Positions 17,602 to 26,733 of a DNA stretch of 64,000 bases are shown here, piece by piece. Position numbers and translations under genes: made by a program. Location: contig NZ_CP101731.1 in the NCBI RefSeq assembly GCF_031202305.1, positions 62,001 through 126,000 of the forward strand, given 5' to 3'. Position 1 is the first letter of the stretch; every line of letters starts with the position of its first letter. A model generated the notes under the pieces. The model searched no databases. It saw nothing but the letters and a program-made list of their open reading frames with translations, and had not been told where the DNA came from. Source of the stretch: Pelagibacterium sp. 26DY04. GTDB lineage: Bacteria; Pseudomonadota; Alphaproteobacteria; Rhizobiales; Devosiaceae.

Positions 17602-18465
17602 CTAATCCTGGCAGACCGGGCAAAAGAAGGTCGAGCGCCCCGCCTGGACGATCCGCTCGATCTCTCCACCGCAGCCCGGCCGGGGGCAAGGGTCTCCCTC
17701 ATGCCCGTAAACGGCAAAGCTGTGCTGGAAATAGCCCGGCTGCCCGTCGGCCCTGGCAAAGTCGCGCAGGGTCGAGCCACCCGCGGCGATCGCCGCCTCG
17801 AGCACCTGCCGGATGGCGGCCACCAGCCGCTCGATCTCGGCCTCGCCCAGCGTACCGGCTGCCCGGCGCGGATCGATCCTGCTCGCATGGAGCGCCTCGC
17901 ATACATAGATATTGCCCAGCCCCGCGATCACCCGCTGGTCGAGCAGCACCGTCTTGATCGGCCCCTTCTTGCCCTCGAGCCTTGCGCCCAGATAAAGCGC
18001 GTCGAGCCCATTGCCCAAGGGCTCGGGGCCGAGCGGATCGGTGAAGGGGTTGGGAGCGCCGGGCGCAAAAAGATCCATGAAGCCGAACCGGCGCGGATCC
18101 GAATAGGAGAGGCTGACCGGCCCGCGCGCGGGGTGGGTCAGGAGCGCCTCGAAATGGATGTGCTTGCCGCTCGCATCGGCCGCCCCGATCCGGCTCGGCT
18201 CGTCCACGGGCCGATCGCCGACGAGGAACGCGCCTGTCATGCCCAGATGGGAAAGCCAGGTGGCCCCATCCGAGAGCGTCGCGACGAGGTATTTGGCCCG
18301 CCGCCCCAGATGCGCGATCGTCCGTCCCTCAAGGGCAGTGGCAAACCCTTGCGGGAACGGAAAGCGCAGATCGGGCCGATGGAGCGTCACCCTTTCGATG
18401 CGGGCCCCTTCGATATAGGGGGCGAGCCCGCGCCTCACGGTCTCGACTTCGGGGAGTTCGGGCAT
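17602..18465 (-). CDS. mutM: Formamidopyrimidine-DNA glycosylase (Fpg/MutM)
   Basis: 287 residues. The N-terminus MPELPEVETVRRGL places the catalytic Pro immediately after Met, followed by Glu. The helix-two-turn-helix region includes LLDQRVIAGLGNIYVCEALH, and a C-terminal zinc finger has CPRPGCGGEIERI and FFCPVCQ. It removes 8-oxoguanine and FaPy lesions. It is transcribed divergently from ubiE, with 90 bases between the starts. Confidence 0.95.
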   Translation of the reverse strand: MPELPEVETVRRGLAPYIEGARIERVTLHRPDLRFPFPQGFATALEGRTIAHLGRRAKYLVATLSDGATWLSHLGMTGAFLVGDRPVDEPSRIGAADASGKHIHFEALLTHPARGPVSLSYSDPRRFGFMDLFAPGAPNPFTDPLGPEPLGNGLDALYLGARLEGKKGPIKTVLLDQRVIAGLGNIYVCEALHASRIDPRRAAGTLGEAEIERLVAAIRQVLEAAIAAGGSTLRDFARADGQPGYFQHSFAVYGHEGDPCPRPGCGGEIERIVQAGRSTFFCPVCQD

Positions 18466-18555
18466 GGCAGGGTTCGCTCTGGGGGCTAAAGGCTTGCGTT
18501 CTCATCTGGCCAAGCCCATAACCGCATCGGCTGGCCTTAAACAAGAGAGGCGTTG

Positions 18556-19320
18556 ATGACTCAAAGCACCCAAGAGACCCATTTCGGCGCCCGCACGGTG
18601 CCCCTGGGCGAAAAGCAGGGGCTGGTCGACGATGTCTTCCACAAGGTCGCCGCCCGCTACGATCTGATGAACGATCTCATGAGCGGGGGCATCCACCGGC
18701 TCTGGAAGGACCAGATGGTCGCCCGCCTCGCGCCGCCGCGCCAGGGCGCGCGCGAATACAGGGTCCTCGACATGGCCGGCGGCACCGGCGATATCGCCAT
18801 GCGCATTCTCGATGCCAGCCACGGCTTTGCCCGCGTCACGGTTTCCGACATCAACGCCGATATGCTCGGTGTGGGCGCCCAGCGCGCCGAAAGCTGGCGC
18901 TACCGCAACAATGTCGAATTCGTCCAGGCCAATGCCGAGGAGCTGCCCTTCCCCGACAAGAGCTTTGACGCCTATACAATCGCCTTCGGCATCCGGAACG
19001 TGCCGCGCATCGAAAAGGCGCTGGCCGAAGCCCATCGGGTCCTAAAGCGCGGCGGGCGCATCCTCGTCCTCGAATTCTCCAAGGTCGACGTGCCGGTGCT
19101 CGACAAGGTCTATGACCTCTTTTCCGACCATGTGATCCCCCCGATCGGCAAGATGGTCACCGGCGATGCCCAGCCTTACCAATATCTCGTGGAATCGATC
19201 CGCAATTTCCCCGCGCCCGAGGCGTTCTCGGCCATGCTGGAGACGGCGGGCTTCAGGCGCGTGACCCATACGCCGCTTTCGGGCAACATCGCCGCGCTAC
19301 ATGGGGGCTGGAAGCTCTGA
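18556..19320 (+). CDS. ubiE: Ubiquinone/menaquinone biosynthesis C-methyltransferase UbiE
   Basis: 254 residues from the ATG at 18556 (RBS AGAGAGG just upstream). The SAM-binding motif [14 protein letters not shown], the motif [16 protein letters not shown] and the family signature [17 protein letters not shown] are all present. In alphaproteobacteria it acts in the ubiquinone pathway. ubiB follows after 2 bases, so the two are co-transcribed. Confidence 0.95.
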   Translation: MTQSTQETHFGARTVPLGEKQGLVDDVFHKVAARYDLMNDLMSGGIHRLWKDQMVARLAPPRQGAREYRVLDMAGGTGDIAMRILDASHGFARVTVSDINADMLGVGAQRAESWRYRNNVEFVQANAEELPFPDKSFDAYTIAFGIRNVPRIEKALAEAHRVLKRGGRILVLEFSKVDVPVLDKVYDLFSDHVIPPIGKMVTGDAQPYQYLVESIRNFPAPEAFSAMLETAGFRRVTHTPLSGNIAALHGGWKL

Positions 19321-19322
19321 CC

Positions 19323-20870
19323 ATGGGCTTGGGGACCTATCTAAGGCTCGCCCGGGCCGGCTTCGTTCTGGCCCGCGAGGGGGCATTCTCGCTTGCCGAG
19401 GGCCAGCCCATCCCGCCTTCGGCCAAGATGATGGTGGGGCTGGCCCGGCTCATCGAAAAGCGCGACGTGCGGCGAACCGGCCGCGTCACCCGGCTCGCCA
19501 ACGCGCTGACCCGCCTTGGCCCGGTCTATGTCAAGCTCGGCCAGGTGCTGGCCACAAGGCGCGACATCGTGGGATTCGAGGTCGCCGACGATCTGGCTGC
19601 CCTGCAGGATGCCCTGCCGCCATTCGACGAGAAACTGGTGCCCGGCCTTCTCGATGAAGCGCTGGGGGAGAAGGCCGCCGCGCTCAAGGATATTTCCGCT
19701 CCGCTGGCCGCTGCTTCCATCGCACAGGTGCACAAGGCGCGGCTGGTGACCCGCGATGGCGAGCGTACGGTGGCGATCAAGCTCCTGCGCCCGAAAATCC
19801 GCGAGCGCTTCGCCCGCGATCTTGACGGGCTTTATGCCCTGGCCGGTGTGGCGGAACGCTTCCTGCCCTCCACAAAGCGCTTCAATGGCCGCCAGGTCGT
19901 CGATGCCTTGGCGCGCTCGGCGGCGCTGGAGATGGATCTGCGCATGGAAGCGGCGGCCATTTCCGAGCTTGCCGACAATCTCAGGGAAGATGGCGATTTC
20001 GCCGCCCCCGAAGTCTTCTGGGAACAAACCGGCCGCTCGGTGCTCACCACGAGCTGGATCGAGGCCATTCCGGTGCGCGATCTCGCCCGGATCGACGCGG
20101 CGGGGATCGACAGGAAAAAACTTGCGGCATCCCTGATCCAGAGCTTTTTGCGCCAGGCGATCCGCGACGGCTTTTTCCATGCGGACATGCATCCGGGCAA
20201 TCTTTTCGCCGACCCCGGAACCGGCGGCATCATTGCCGTCGATTTCGGCATCATGGGCCGGATCGGCAAGAAGGAACAGCGGTTCCTGGCCGAAATCCTG
20301 CATGGCTTCATCACCCGCGATTATCGCCGGGTCGCCGAGCTTCATATCGATATCGGCTATGTCCCCGATTCCCACACCATCGACGATTTCGCCCAGGCCA
20401 TAAGGGCGATCGGCGAGCCGCTGGTGGGGCGCAGCGCCGGGGAGATTTCCATGGCGCGGGTTCTGGCGCAATTGATCGAGGTGACCGAGCTGTTCGACAT
20501 GAGTGCCCGGCCCGAACTGGTGCTGCTGCAAAAGAACATGGTGCTGGTCGAAGGCACCGCCCGCCTGCTCGACCCCGATTTCAACATGTGGACCGCCGCC
20601 GAGCCGGTGGTTTCGAGCTGGGTGCGGCGAACCCTGGGACCGCAAGGGCGGATCGAAATCGCCCGCGAAGCGCTGGACGAGGCCGTCGACCTGGCCCGCC
20701 GCCTTCCCGATATCGGCCGCCGGGCCGAGCGTGTCCTTGCCCGGCTGGAAACCGACCAGATGCGGCGCGAGCGCCGCGACCCGTTGATCGAGACGCTGAA
20801 ATGGGGGAGCCTTGCGGCGATCGCTTTGGCGATCGTCTCGCTCGTCGTCCATCTGGGAGCTCTGCTGTGA
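19323..20870 (+). CDS. ubiB: Ubiquinone biosynthesis regulatory kinase-like protein UbiB
   Basis: 515 residues of the ABC1/ADCK/UbiB atypical kinase family. The KxGQ motif is VYVKLGQVLATRRDI, and the Ala-rich loop AAASIAQVHKARL replaces the usual glycine-rich loop. The catalytic-like segment is FFHADMHPGNLF, followed by VDFGIMGRI. Two C-terminal transmembrane helices are suggested (WGSLAAIALAIVSLVVHLG is clear). It supports ubiquinone synthesis through an ATPase activity. It lies between ubiE and coaBC, and its stop overlaps the coaBC start. Confidence 0.94.
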   Translation: MGLGTYLRLARAGFVLAREGAFSLAEGQPIPPSAKMMVGLARLIEKRDVRRTGRVTRLANALTRLGPVYVKLGQVLATRRDIVGFEVADDLAALQDALPPFDEKLVPGLLDEALGEKAAALKDISAPLAAASIAQVHKARLVTRDGERTVAIKLLRPKIRERFARDLDGLYALAGVAERFLPSTKRFNGRQVVDALARSAALEMDLRMEAAAISELADNLREDGDFAAPEVFWEQTGRSVLTTSWIEAIPVRDLARIDAAGIDRKKLAASLIQSFLRQAIRDGFFHADMHPGNLFADPGTGGIIAVDFGIMGRIGKKEQRFLAEILHGFITRDYRRVAELHIDIGYVPDSHTIDDFAQAIRAIGEPLVGRSAGEISMARVLAQLIEVTELFDMSARPELVLLQKNMVLVEGTARLLDPDFNMWTAAEPVVSSWVRRTLGPQGRIEIAREALDEAVDLARRLPDIGRRAERVLARLETDQMRRERRDPLIETLKWGSLAAIALAIVSLVVHLGALL

Positions 20871-22090
20871 CCCTTGCCGGCAAGCATATTCTCTTGATCG
20901 TTTCGGGCGGCATCGCTGCCTATAAATCGATCACCCTCATCCGCCTGATCCAGAAGGTCGGCGGCACCGTGCAGGCCATTCTGACCGAAGGCGCCAAGCA
21001 GTTCGTCTCGCCCTTAACTATTGCCACCCTCACTGGCCGCCCGGCGCTCAGCGAACTCTTCGACCTCACCCGCGAAACCGAGATCGGTCATATCGAGCTC
21101 TCCCGCTCCGCCGATCTGATCGTCGTCGCCCCCGCCACCGCCCATATCCTGGCGCGCATGGCCAATGGGCTGGCCGACGATCTGGCCACAACCTGTCTTC
21201 TGGCCACCATCACCCCGGTTCTCGCCGCCCCGGCCATGAATGTGCGCATGTGGGAAGCGCCCGCGACACGCCGCAACATGGAAACCCTGCGCCGCGATGG
21301 CATCGCCTTTGTCGGGCCCAATGAAGGGGACATGGCCTGTGGTGAATTCGGCCTGGGCCGCATGGCCGAGCCCGAGGAGATCTTCGAGGCGATCGAGGCC
21401 CATTTCGCCCGCTCGGGCGGCCCGCTCCCGCTTGAGGGCAAGAGGGTGGTCGTCACCTCCGGCCCGACCCGCGAGCCGATCGATCCGGTGCGTTACATCT
21501 CCAACGCTTCCTCGGGCCGTCAGGGTTCGGCGATTGCCGAAGCGCTGGCCGCGCGCGGCGCCATCGTCAAATTCGTGACCGGCCCGGCCGAATTTGCCAG
21601 GCCCAAAGGCTGCGAGATCATCGCGGTTGAAACCGCTATCGAAATGGAAGCGGCGGTCAGCGCGGCGCTCCCCGCCGATGCCGCGATCTTTACCGCCGCC
21701 GTCGCCGATTGGCGCGTTGTCGAGCCGGCCGGCCTCAAGCTCAAAAAGGATGCCTCCGGCACACCGCCCGAAATCGAATTTACCGCCAATCCCGACATTC
21801 TGGCCTCGGTGTCCCGCCTGCCGGGTGGCGAGCGCCCGTCCCTGGTGATCGGCTTTGCCGCCGAGACGGGGAATCTCGAAACACACGCCCGCAACAAGCT
21901 GGCGCGCAAGGGTTGCGACTGGCTTTTGGCCAATGATGTGAGCCCGGGCACCGGCGTATTCGGGGGCACCGATACGCGCATCCTGTTCCTCGATGGCCCA
22001 GAGGCCGAGGATTGGGGCGAGCTCTCCAAGATTGCGGTGGCTGAACGGCTCGCGGATCGGATCGCAAACCATTTCGCCACCGAATCCTGA
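20867..22090 (+). CDS. coaBC: Bifunctional phosphopantothenoylcysteine decarboxylase/phosphopantothenate-cysteine ligase
   Basis: 407 residues from a GTG start overlapping the ubiB stop (GTGA). The N-terminal CoaC half has VSGGIAAYKS, the active-site region GHIELSRSADLIVVAPAT and PAMNVRMWE (the PxMNxxMW motif). The C-terminal CoaB half has VTSGPTREPIDPVRYISNASSG and FAAETG. It carries out two successive steps of coenzyme A synthesis from 4'-phosphopantothenate. Gene order with dut nearby is conserved in many bacteria. Confidence 0.95.
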   Translation: MTLAGKHILLIVSGGIAAYKSITLIRLIQKVGGTVQAILTEGAKQFVSPLTIATLTGRPALSELFDLTRETEIGHIELSRSADLIVVAPATAHILARMANGLADDLATTCLLATITPVLAAPAMNVRMWEAPATRRNMETLRRDGIAFVGPNEGDMACGEFGLGRMAEPEEIFEAIEAHFARSGGPLPLEGKRVVVTSGPTREPIDPVRYISNASSGRQGSAIAEALAARGAIVKFVTGPAEFARPKGCEIIAVETAIEMEAAVSAALPADAAIFTAAVADWRVVEPAGLKLKKDASGTPPEIEFTANPDILASVSRLPGGERPSLVIGFAAETGNLETHARNKLARKGCDWLLANDVSPGTGVFGGTDTRILFLDGPEAEDWGELSKIAVAERLADRIANHFATES

Positions 22091-22160
22091 TCCGCACGCC
22101 TTGCAAATCCTGCCCGTTTGCGACCACAGTGCCCGCGATCATTCCAGGGACAAAAGCGAC

Positions 22161-22754
22161 ATGACCATTCCGACACTGGCCCGTATCGCGGGCGCCTCCA
22201 GCCTCACCCTGATGCTAGCCGCCTGCATGGACGTTGCCATGACCGTGGACGTCACCAGCCAGACCGAGGCCGAAGCCACCATGGTGACCACCATGGAACG
22301 CGACATGTACGATCTGATGATGGCCCAGGCCACCGAACAGGACGAGGAGTTCTGCGCCGAGGGCGAGCTTGTCGAAAGCGCCGACACCGTCGAATGCACC
22401 CTGGTCCGTTCAGGCCCCTTCGCCGATCTCGAATTCGACGGCGAGGAAGGCGAGGACCCGATCATCGAGGAGATCGGCGGCGGCCAGGTGCGGGTGGCGT
22501 TCCCAACCTCCGATCTCACCGAATCGCTTTCCGAGGAAATCGACCCGGCCCAGGACGCCCAGATGCAGGCGATGATCGCCTCGATCTTTGAGGGCCACAC
22601 CATAACCATGACGGTTTCGGGCGGTGCCATCACCGACACCAATATGGAATTGGCTGCCGATGGCCAATCGGCGACATTCGAAATTCCGTTTACCGATCTG
22701 TTCTCCCCCGAACTCGACCTGCCAGGCGAAATCTACGCTGTGGTCCAGAAATAG
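22161..22754 (+). CDS. Putative lipoprotein of unknown function
   Basis: 197 residues from the ATG at 22161. The N-terminus has a signal sequence with a lipobox LAAC (about residues 19-22), so Cys22 is probably acylated. The mature part is strongly acidic ([34 protein letters not shown]) with a second pair of cysteines that could form a disulfide. The end [23 protein letters not shown] is apolar. I do not recognise a named family with confidence; it vaguely resembles LppM-type lipoproteins. It sits 8 bases ahead of dut, on the same strand. Confidence 0.7.
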   Translation: MTIPTLARIAGASSLTLMLAACMDVAMTVDVTSQTEAEATMVTTMERDMYDLMMAQATEQDEEFCAEGELVESADTVECTLVRSGPFADLEFDGEEGEDPIIEEIGGGQVRVAFPTSDLTESLSEEIDPAQDAQMQAMIASIFEGHTITMTVSGGAITDTNMELAADGQSATFEIPFTDLFSPELDLPGEIYAVVQK

Positions 22755-22762
22755 AGAGTTCG

Positions 22763-23212
22763 ATGTCGGTTCAACTCAAATGGCTCCCGCACGGGCGGGG
22801 GCTGGTCCTTCCCGCCCGCCAGAGCGCCGGCGCGGCAGGCTTCGATTTGGCGGCGGCTCTCGCCCCAGGGGATGTGCTGGCCATCGCGCCGGGGGAAACC
22901 GCGCTCGTCCCGTGCGGCTTTGCCCTGGCCATTCCGGTCGGCTTCGAGGCGCAGGTCCGCCCCCGCTCTGGCCTTGCGGCCAAATTCGGCGTTACAGTGC
23001 TCAATGCGCCCGGAACGGTCGATGCCGATTATCGCGGTGAGGTCAAAGCCATCCTCATCAATCACGGCAAGGCCGCGTTCGAAATCCGGCGCGGCGACAG
23101 GATCGCCCAGATGGTGATCGCCGCCGTGCCCGATCTGGCGCTTGAAGAAGTCGAGGAACTCGAGGAGACCCATCGTGGCACTGGTGGATTTGGTTCGACA
23201 GGCGTCGGTTAG
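22763..23212 (+). CDS. dut: dUTP diphosphatase
   Basis: 149 residues with the five trimeric dUTPase motifs: [45 protein letters not shown] and the C-terminal arm GTGGFGSTG. It hydrolyses dUTP to dUMP, keeping uracil out of DNA and feeding dTMP synthesis. The next gene starts inside its 3' end at 23175, an overlap of 38 bases. Confidence 0.95.
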   Translation: MSVQLKWLPHGRGLVLPARQSAGAAGFDLAAALAPGDVLAIAPGETALVPCGFALAIPVGFEAQVRPRSGLAAKFGVTVLNAPGTVDADYRGEVKAILINHGKAAFEIRRGDRIAQMVIAAVPDLALEEVEELEETHRGTGGFGSTGVG

Positions 23213-23909
23213 CCTTTTGGCCCTGGGCCTGTGCGCGGCGCCCGCCGTCGCGGGCGACAGCGCCCAGTTCGACGCCATCGGCTATTCCGAAGACGGACGC
23301 TATTTCGCCTTCGAGCAATTCGGCATCCAGGACGGCTCGGGGTTTCCTTATTCCGAAATCTTCCTGATCGATCTCGACACCGACGATTTCGTCGGCGGTG
23401 CCCCGTTCCGCGCTCGCATCGATGCCGATGGGGCCGATCTGGGCGACGCGCGGTCGGAGGCTATCGAAATGGCCCAGGACGCGCTGGCCGAACACGGCAT
23501 TTCCCGTCCCGCCCTGCCCATCGTCCTGCGCGGCGATGGCGAACTGAACGATGAGGGGCTTTCGATCGCCTACGGCATCCCCAGCTACGGTCTGGCGGCA
23601 ACCGAAGGCGAATACGAACTCGGCCTCGATATCTTCAAGGCGCCCTCCTCGCAGGATTGCGACCTGTTCGAGGGCGACCCGATGGGCTTTGCGCTTACGC
23701 GCCGGACCAAGGGGCAAAGCGATGAGCTGCACCGGGACGCCCGTGTTCCCGCATCGCGCAATTGCGTGATCACCTATAAATTCCATGGCGTGTTCAATCC
23801 GTTCAACGCTTACGACGACGCCTCGGCCGTCGCCGTGCTTTCGGTGTGGTCGCACGGTTTCGAGGGCCCGGATCGGCGCTTCATCGCCCTGCCGGCGGGA
23901 GCGCGCTGA
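23175..23909 (+). CDS. DUF2259 secreted protein
   Basis: 244 residues from a GTG at 23175, preceded by GAGGAG. The N-terminus is a Sec signal peptide ([22 protein letters not shown], cleavage after AVA). The mature N-terminus [29 protein letters not shown] is the signature of the DUF2259 predicted periplasmic proteins. Two cysteines are present in the mature part (CDLFEG and NCVITY). Function is unknown. It overlaps dut and is followed after 2 bases by the MoeB-like gene, so all three probably share a transcript. Confidence 0.85.
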   Translation: MALVDLVRQASVSLLALGLCAAPAVAGDSAQFDAIGYSEDGRYFAFEQFGIQDGSGFPYSEIFLIDLDTDDFVGGAPFRARIDADGADLGDARSEAIEMAQDALAEHGISRPALPIVLRGDGELNDEGLSIAYGIPSYGLAATEGEYELGLDIFKAPSSQDCDLFEGDPMGFALTRRTKGQSDELHRDARVPASRNCVITYKFHGVFNPFNAYDDASAVAVLSVWSHGFEGPDRRFIALPAGAR

Positions 23910-23911
23910 AC

Positions 23912-24652
23912 TTGGGGTTGACGCCGAGCCAATCGGCCCGCTATGCGCGCCATATCGTTTTGAAGGACATGGGCGGGGCCGGCCAGCAAAAGCTGGGCGC
24001 CGCCCATGTGGCGATCGTGGGGGCGGGCGGACTGGGCGCGCCGGTCATCGCCTATCTCGCCGGCGCCGGGGTCGGAACGCTCACCATCATCGACCCCGAT
24101 ACGGTGTCGTTGTCGAACCTTTCCCGGCAGGTGATCTATACCGACGCCGATATCGGCCATGCCAAGGCGGTTGCGGCCGCCCGGTTCGCCTCGACCCTCA
24201 ATCCGGAAATCACCGTCGATTCCGTCGTGACGCGTCTCGACGCCGAAAACGCCGAAGCGTTTCTCTCCAATGCCGATCTGGTGATCGAGGGCACCGATAG
24301 CTTTGCTGCCAAGCGTGTCATCGCATCGGTCTGCGCCGCGCGGCGGATTCCCTTGGTAACAGGCGCCTTGGGTCCGTTCGACGGATCTGTCACAACGCTT
24401 GCGCCCTTCCTTTCGCGGGATGACGGCACGGCCTGGCCCGCTTTCGAAGCCCTCTACCCGGTCGATCCGACGCCCGAGGACAGCCCGCCCTGCGAACTGG
24501 TCGGCGTCCTCAGCGTCCTTCCCGGCGTCATCGGCACCATGATGGCCACCGAAGCCATCAAATGGCTGGCTGGCTTTGGCGAACCGCTCCTGGGGAAATT
24601 GCTGATCTATTCGGCTCGGACCGGCGAAAGCCGCATCATGCGCTATAGATAA
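23912..24652 (+). CDS. HesA/MoeB/ThiF family adenylyltransferase (MoeB-like), zinc site missing
   Basis: About 246 residues from a TTG at 23912. RYARHIVLKDMGGAGQQKL, the nucleotide loop AIVGAGGLGAPVIAYLAGAGVG, DPDTVSLSNLSRQVIY and EGTDSFAAKR are typical of E1-like MoeB enzymes, which adenylate the C-terminal glycine of MoaD-type sulfur carriers. Catalytic-type Cys is in PPCELVGVLSVLPG. Oddly, the two CxxC pairs that hold zinc in MoeB are absent: the usual CLRCLFP block reads AFEALYP here, and the C-terminus has none. No rhodanese domain. A role in molybdopterin or thiamin sulfur transfer is inferred only. Confidence 0.85.
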   Translation: MGLTPSQSARYARHIVLKDMGGAGQQKLGAAHVAIVGAGGLGAPVIAYLAGAGVGTLTIIDPDTVSLSNLSRQVIYTDADIGHAKAVAAARFASTLNPEITVDSVVTRLDAENAEAFLSNADLVIEGTDSFAAKRVIASVCAARRIPLVTGALGPFDGSVTTLAPFLSRDDGTAWPAFEALYPVDPTPEDSPPCELVGVLSVLPGVIGTMMATEAIKWLAGFGEPLLGKLLIYSARTGESRIMRYR

Positions 24653-24664
24653 CCATCCTGTAGT

Positions 24665-24749
24665 CCCGGGCCCGACCGGACCCGGTCACCGGCAGCGCCG
24701 GTGATCGTTCTCCCGCGCAAACCTATTGAACCCCGGCTCGAGGCCGGGG
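24665..24749. repeat. REP-like palindromes between two convergent genes
   Basis: Stems TCACCGGC/GCCGGTGA (24686-24693 and 24697-24704) and CCCCGGC/GCCGGGG (24731-24737 and 24743-24749), in the 136-base gap between the MoeB-like gene and fabB, which converge here. The second carries GGCTCGAGGCCGGGGTGACG, a form that recurs at 48681-48779 with different bases (GGGTCAAGCCCGACAATGACG). They may terminate both transcripts. Confidence 0.55.
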
Positions 24750-24788
24750 TGACGGGCTGGAAATTGGGGAAGCGCCGGGCTTGGGCGG

Positions 24789-26018
24789 TCAAACGTCCGG
24801 GTGCTGGAACACGAGCGTTGCGTTGGTGCCGCCGAACCCGAAACTGTTCGAGAGCACCACGCCCAGATCCACATTGTCGCGGCGCTGGCGCAGGATCGGC
24901 ATGTCCTCGAATTCGGGATCGAGGTTCTCGATATTGGCGCTCTCGCAGATGAAGCGGTTGCGCATCATCAGGATCGAATAGATCGATTCCTGCACGCCCG
25001 TCGCCCCCAGCGAATGGCCGGTCAGCGACTTGGTCGCCGAAATGGGCGGGCAGTTGTCGCCGGTGCCGAACACTTCGCGCAGCGCGCCGATTTCGGCCCG
25101 GTCCCCCACGGGGGTGGAGGTCGCGTGCGGATTGATGTAATCGACCGGCGCCTTGACGGTTTCGAGCGCCATTCTCATGCAGCGCTCCGCGCCCTCGCCC
25201 GAGGGAGCCACCATGTCGTAGCCGTCCGAGGTCGCGCCATAGCCCACGACTTCGGCCAGGATGGTCGCGCCGCGCGCCTTGGCGTGTTCATATTCCTCGA
25301 GCACCAGAACGCCAGCGCCGCCGGCGATCACGAACCCGTCGCGATCCCGGTCATAGGCGCGCGAGGCCTTTTCCGGGGTATCGTTGAAGTTCGAGCTCAT
25401 GGCGCCCATGGCGTCGAAAAGGTTCGACATCGACCAGTCGAGATCCTCATGCCCGCCGGCAAAGACGATGTCCTGCTTGCCGAGCTGGATCTGCTCGTAC
25501 GCATTGCCGATGCAATGCTTGGACGTCGCGCAGGCCGAGGAGATCGAATAGTTGACGCCGTGGATTTCGAAAGCGGTGGCCAGCGTCGCCGAAGCGGTCG
25601 AGCTCATCGCCTTGGGGACGGCCAGGGGCCCGATGCGCTTGGGGCTCTTTTTCTCGCGCGTGATATCGGCGGCTTCCACCACCGCCCGGGTGGAGGGGCC
25701 GCCCGAGCCCATGACGATGCCGGTGCGCGCATTGCGGCGATAATCGGCTTCCTCAAGCCCGGCCTGGGCGATCGCCTCCTGCATGGCGATATAGTTCCAG
25801 GCCGCGCCCTTGCCCATGAAGCGGGTGGTGCGCCGGTCGAGCACTTCGAACGGGTCGAGCATGGGCTCGCCATGCACCTGGCAGCGGAAGCCCAGGTCCA
25901 CATAGTCCTGGGCCCGGGTGATGCCGGGACGTGCGGCCTTAAGGCTATCGAGCACTTCGTCGAGATTGTTCCCGATCGAAGACACGATCCCCATGCCGGT
26001 GACGACTACGCGCTTCAT
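24789..26018 (-). CDS. fabB: 3-oxoacyl-[acyl-carrier-protein] synthase I
   Basis: 409 residues. The catalytic triad is Cys in [14 protein letters not shown], His in [11 protein letters not shown] and His in [15 protein letters not shown]. FabB elongates acyl-ACP and is essential for unsaturated fatty acid synthesis together with FabA. It lies 45 bases downstream of fabA on the same strand, the standard fabA-fabB pair of this group. The C-terminus [14 protein letters not shown] is intact. Confidence 0.96.
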   Translation of the reverse strand: MKRVVVTGMGIVSSIGNNLDEVLDSLKAARPGITRAQDYVDLGFRCQVHGEPMLDPFEVLDRRTTRFMGKGAAWNYIAMQEAIAQAGLEEADYRRNARTGIVMGSGGPSTRAVVEAADITREKKSPKRIGPLAVPKAMSSTASATLATAFEIHGVNYSISSACATSKHCIGNAYEQIQLGKQDIVFAGGHEDLDWSMSNLFDAMGAMSSNFNDTPEKASRAYDRDRDGFVIAGGAGVLVLEEYEHAKARGATILAEVVGYGATSDGYDMVAPSGEGAERCMRMALETVKAPVDYINPHATSTPVGDRAEIGALREVFGTGDNCPPISATKSLTGHSLGATGVQESIYSILMMRNRFICESANIENLDPEFEDMPILRQRRDNVDLGVVLSNSFGFGGTNATLVFQHPDV

Positions 26019-26063
26019 TTATGCCTCTTGCTTGGTCTGTCCAGCGGATGCGAACTGTTCAGG

Positions 26064-26579
26064 TTACAGGGCGCCCATGTCCGTAAAAAGGCCGACCCGC
26101 AAATCCTTGGCCTCGTAAATGGTCTTGCCGTCGGCCTTAACATAGCCGTCGGCAATCCCCAGGGTCAGTTTCGAGCGCATGACGCGCTTGATGTCGATCC
26201 CGTATTCTACATGCTTGACGTCATTGGTCACCTGGCCGGTGAACTTGATCTCGCCGGCCAGCGCCCGGCCGCGTCCGGGCGAACCGCCCCAGCCGAGGAA
26301 GAACCCCGTCATCTGCCAGAGCGCATCGAGCCCCAGGCAGCCCGGCATCACCGGATCGCCATGGAAATGGCACTGGAAGAACCACAGGTCCGGGTCGACA
26401 TCGAGCTCGGCGCGCACCTGGCCCTTGCCGAAGGCGCCGCCATCGTCGTCGATGCGCGTGATCCGGTCGAACATGAGCATGGGGGGAAGCGGCAATTGCG
26501 CGTTCCCCGGTCCGAATAGCTCACCGCGCCCACAGGCCAGCAACTGGTCGTAATCATAAGAATGGGCGCGTTCTGTCAT
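26064..26579 (-). CDS. fabA: 3-hydroxydecanoyl-ACP dehydratase/isomerase FabA
   Basis: 171 residues from the ATG at 26579 ([23 protein letters not shown]). The active-site block is [22 protein letters not shown], with catalytic His and the Asp-helix. It dehydrates and isomerises 3-hydroxydecanoyl-ACP to start unsaturated fatty acids. The frame is open upstream, but the family N-terminus begins here. It precedes fabB. Confidence 0.96.
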   Translation of the reverse strand: MTERAHSYDYDQLLACGRGELFGPGNAQLPLPPMLMFDRITRIDDDGGAFGKGQVRAELDVDPDLWFFQCHFHGDPVMPGCLGLDALWQMTGFFLGWGGSPGRGRALAGEIKFTGQVTNDVKHVEYGIDIKRVMRSKLTLGIADGYVKADGKTIYEAKDLRVGLFTDMGAL

Positions 26580-26733
26580 GGACTCCCCACAAACTTGAGA
26601 GAATCTGTGTAGAGGGCAACCGATGGCAGGGTCAATACACCTTTTGCCCACCTCTTCGGCATTCGGTGGCTTGTGATTAACTGCAGAGTGAAACGAAACG
26701 CCGGCCAGCCGTTTTTCCCCCTCGTCGGCGCCG

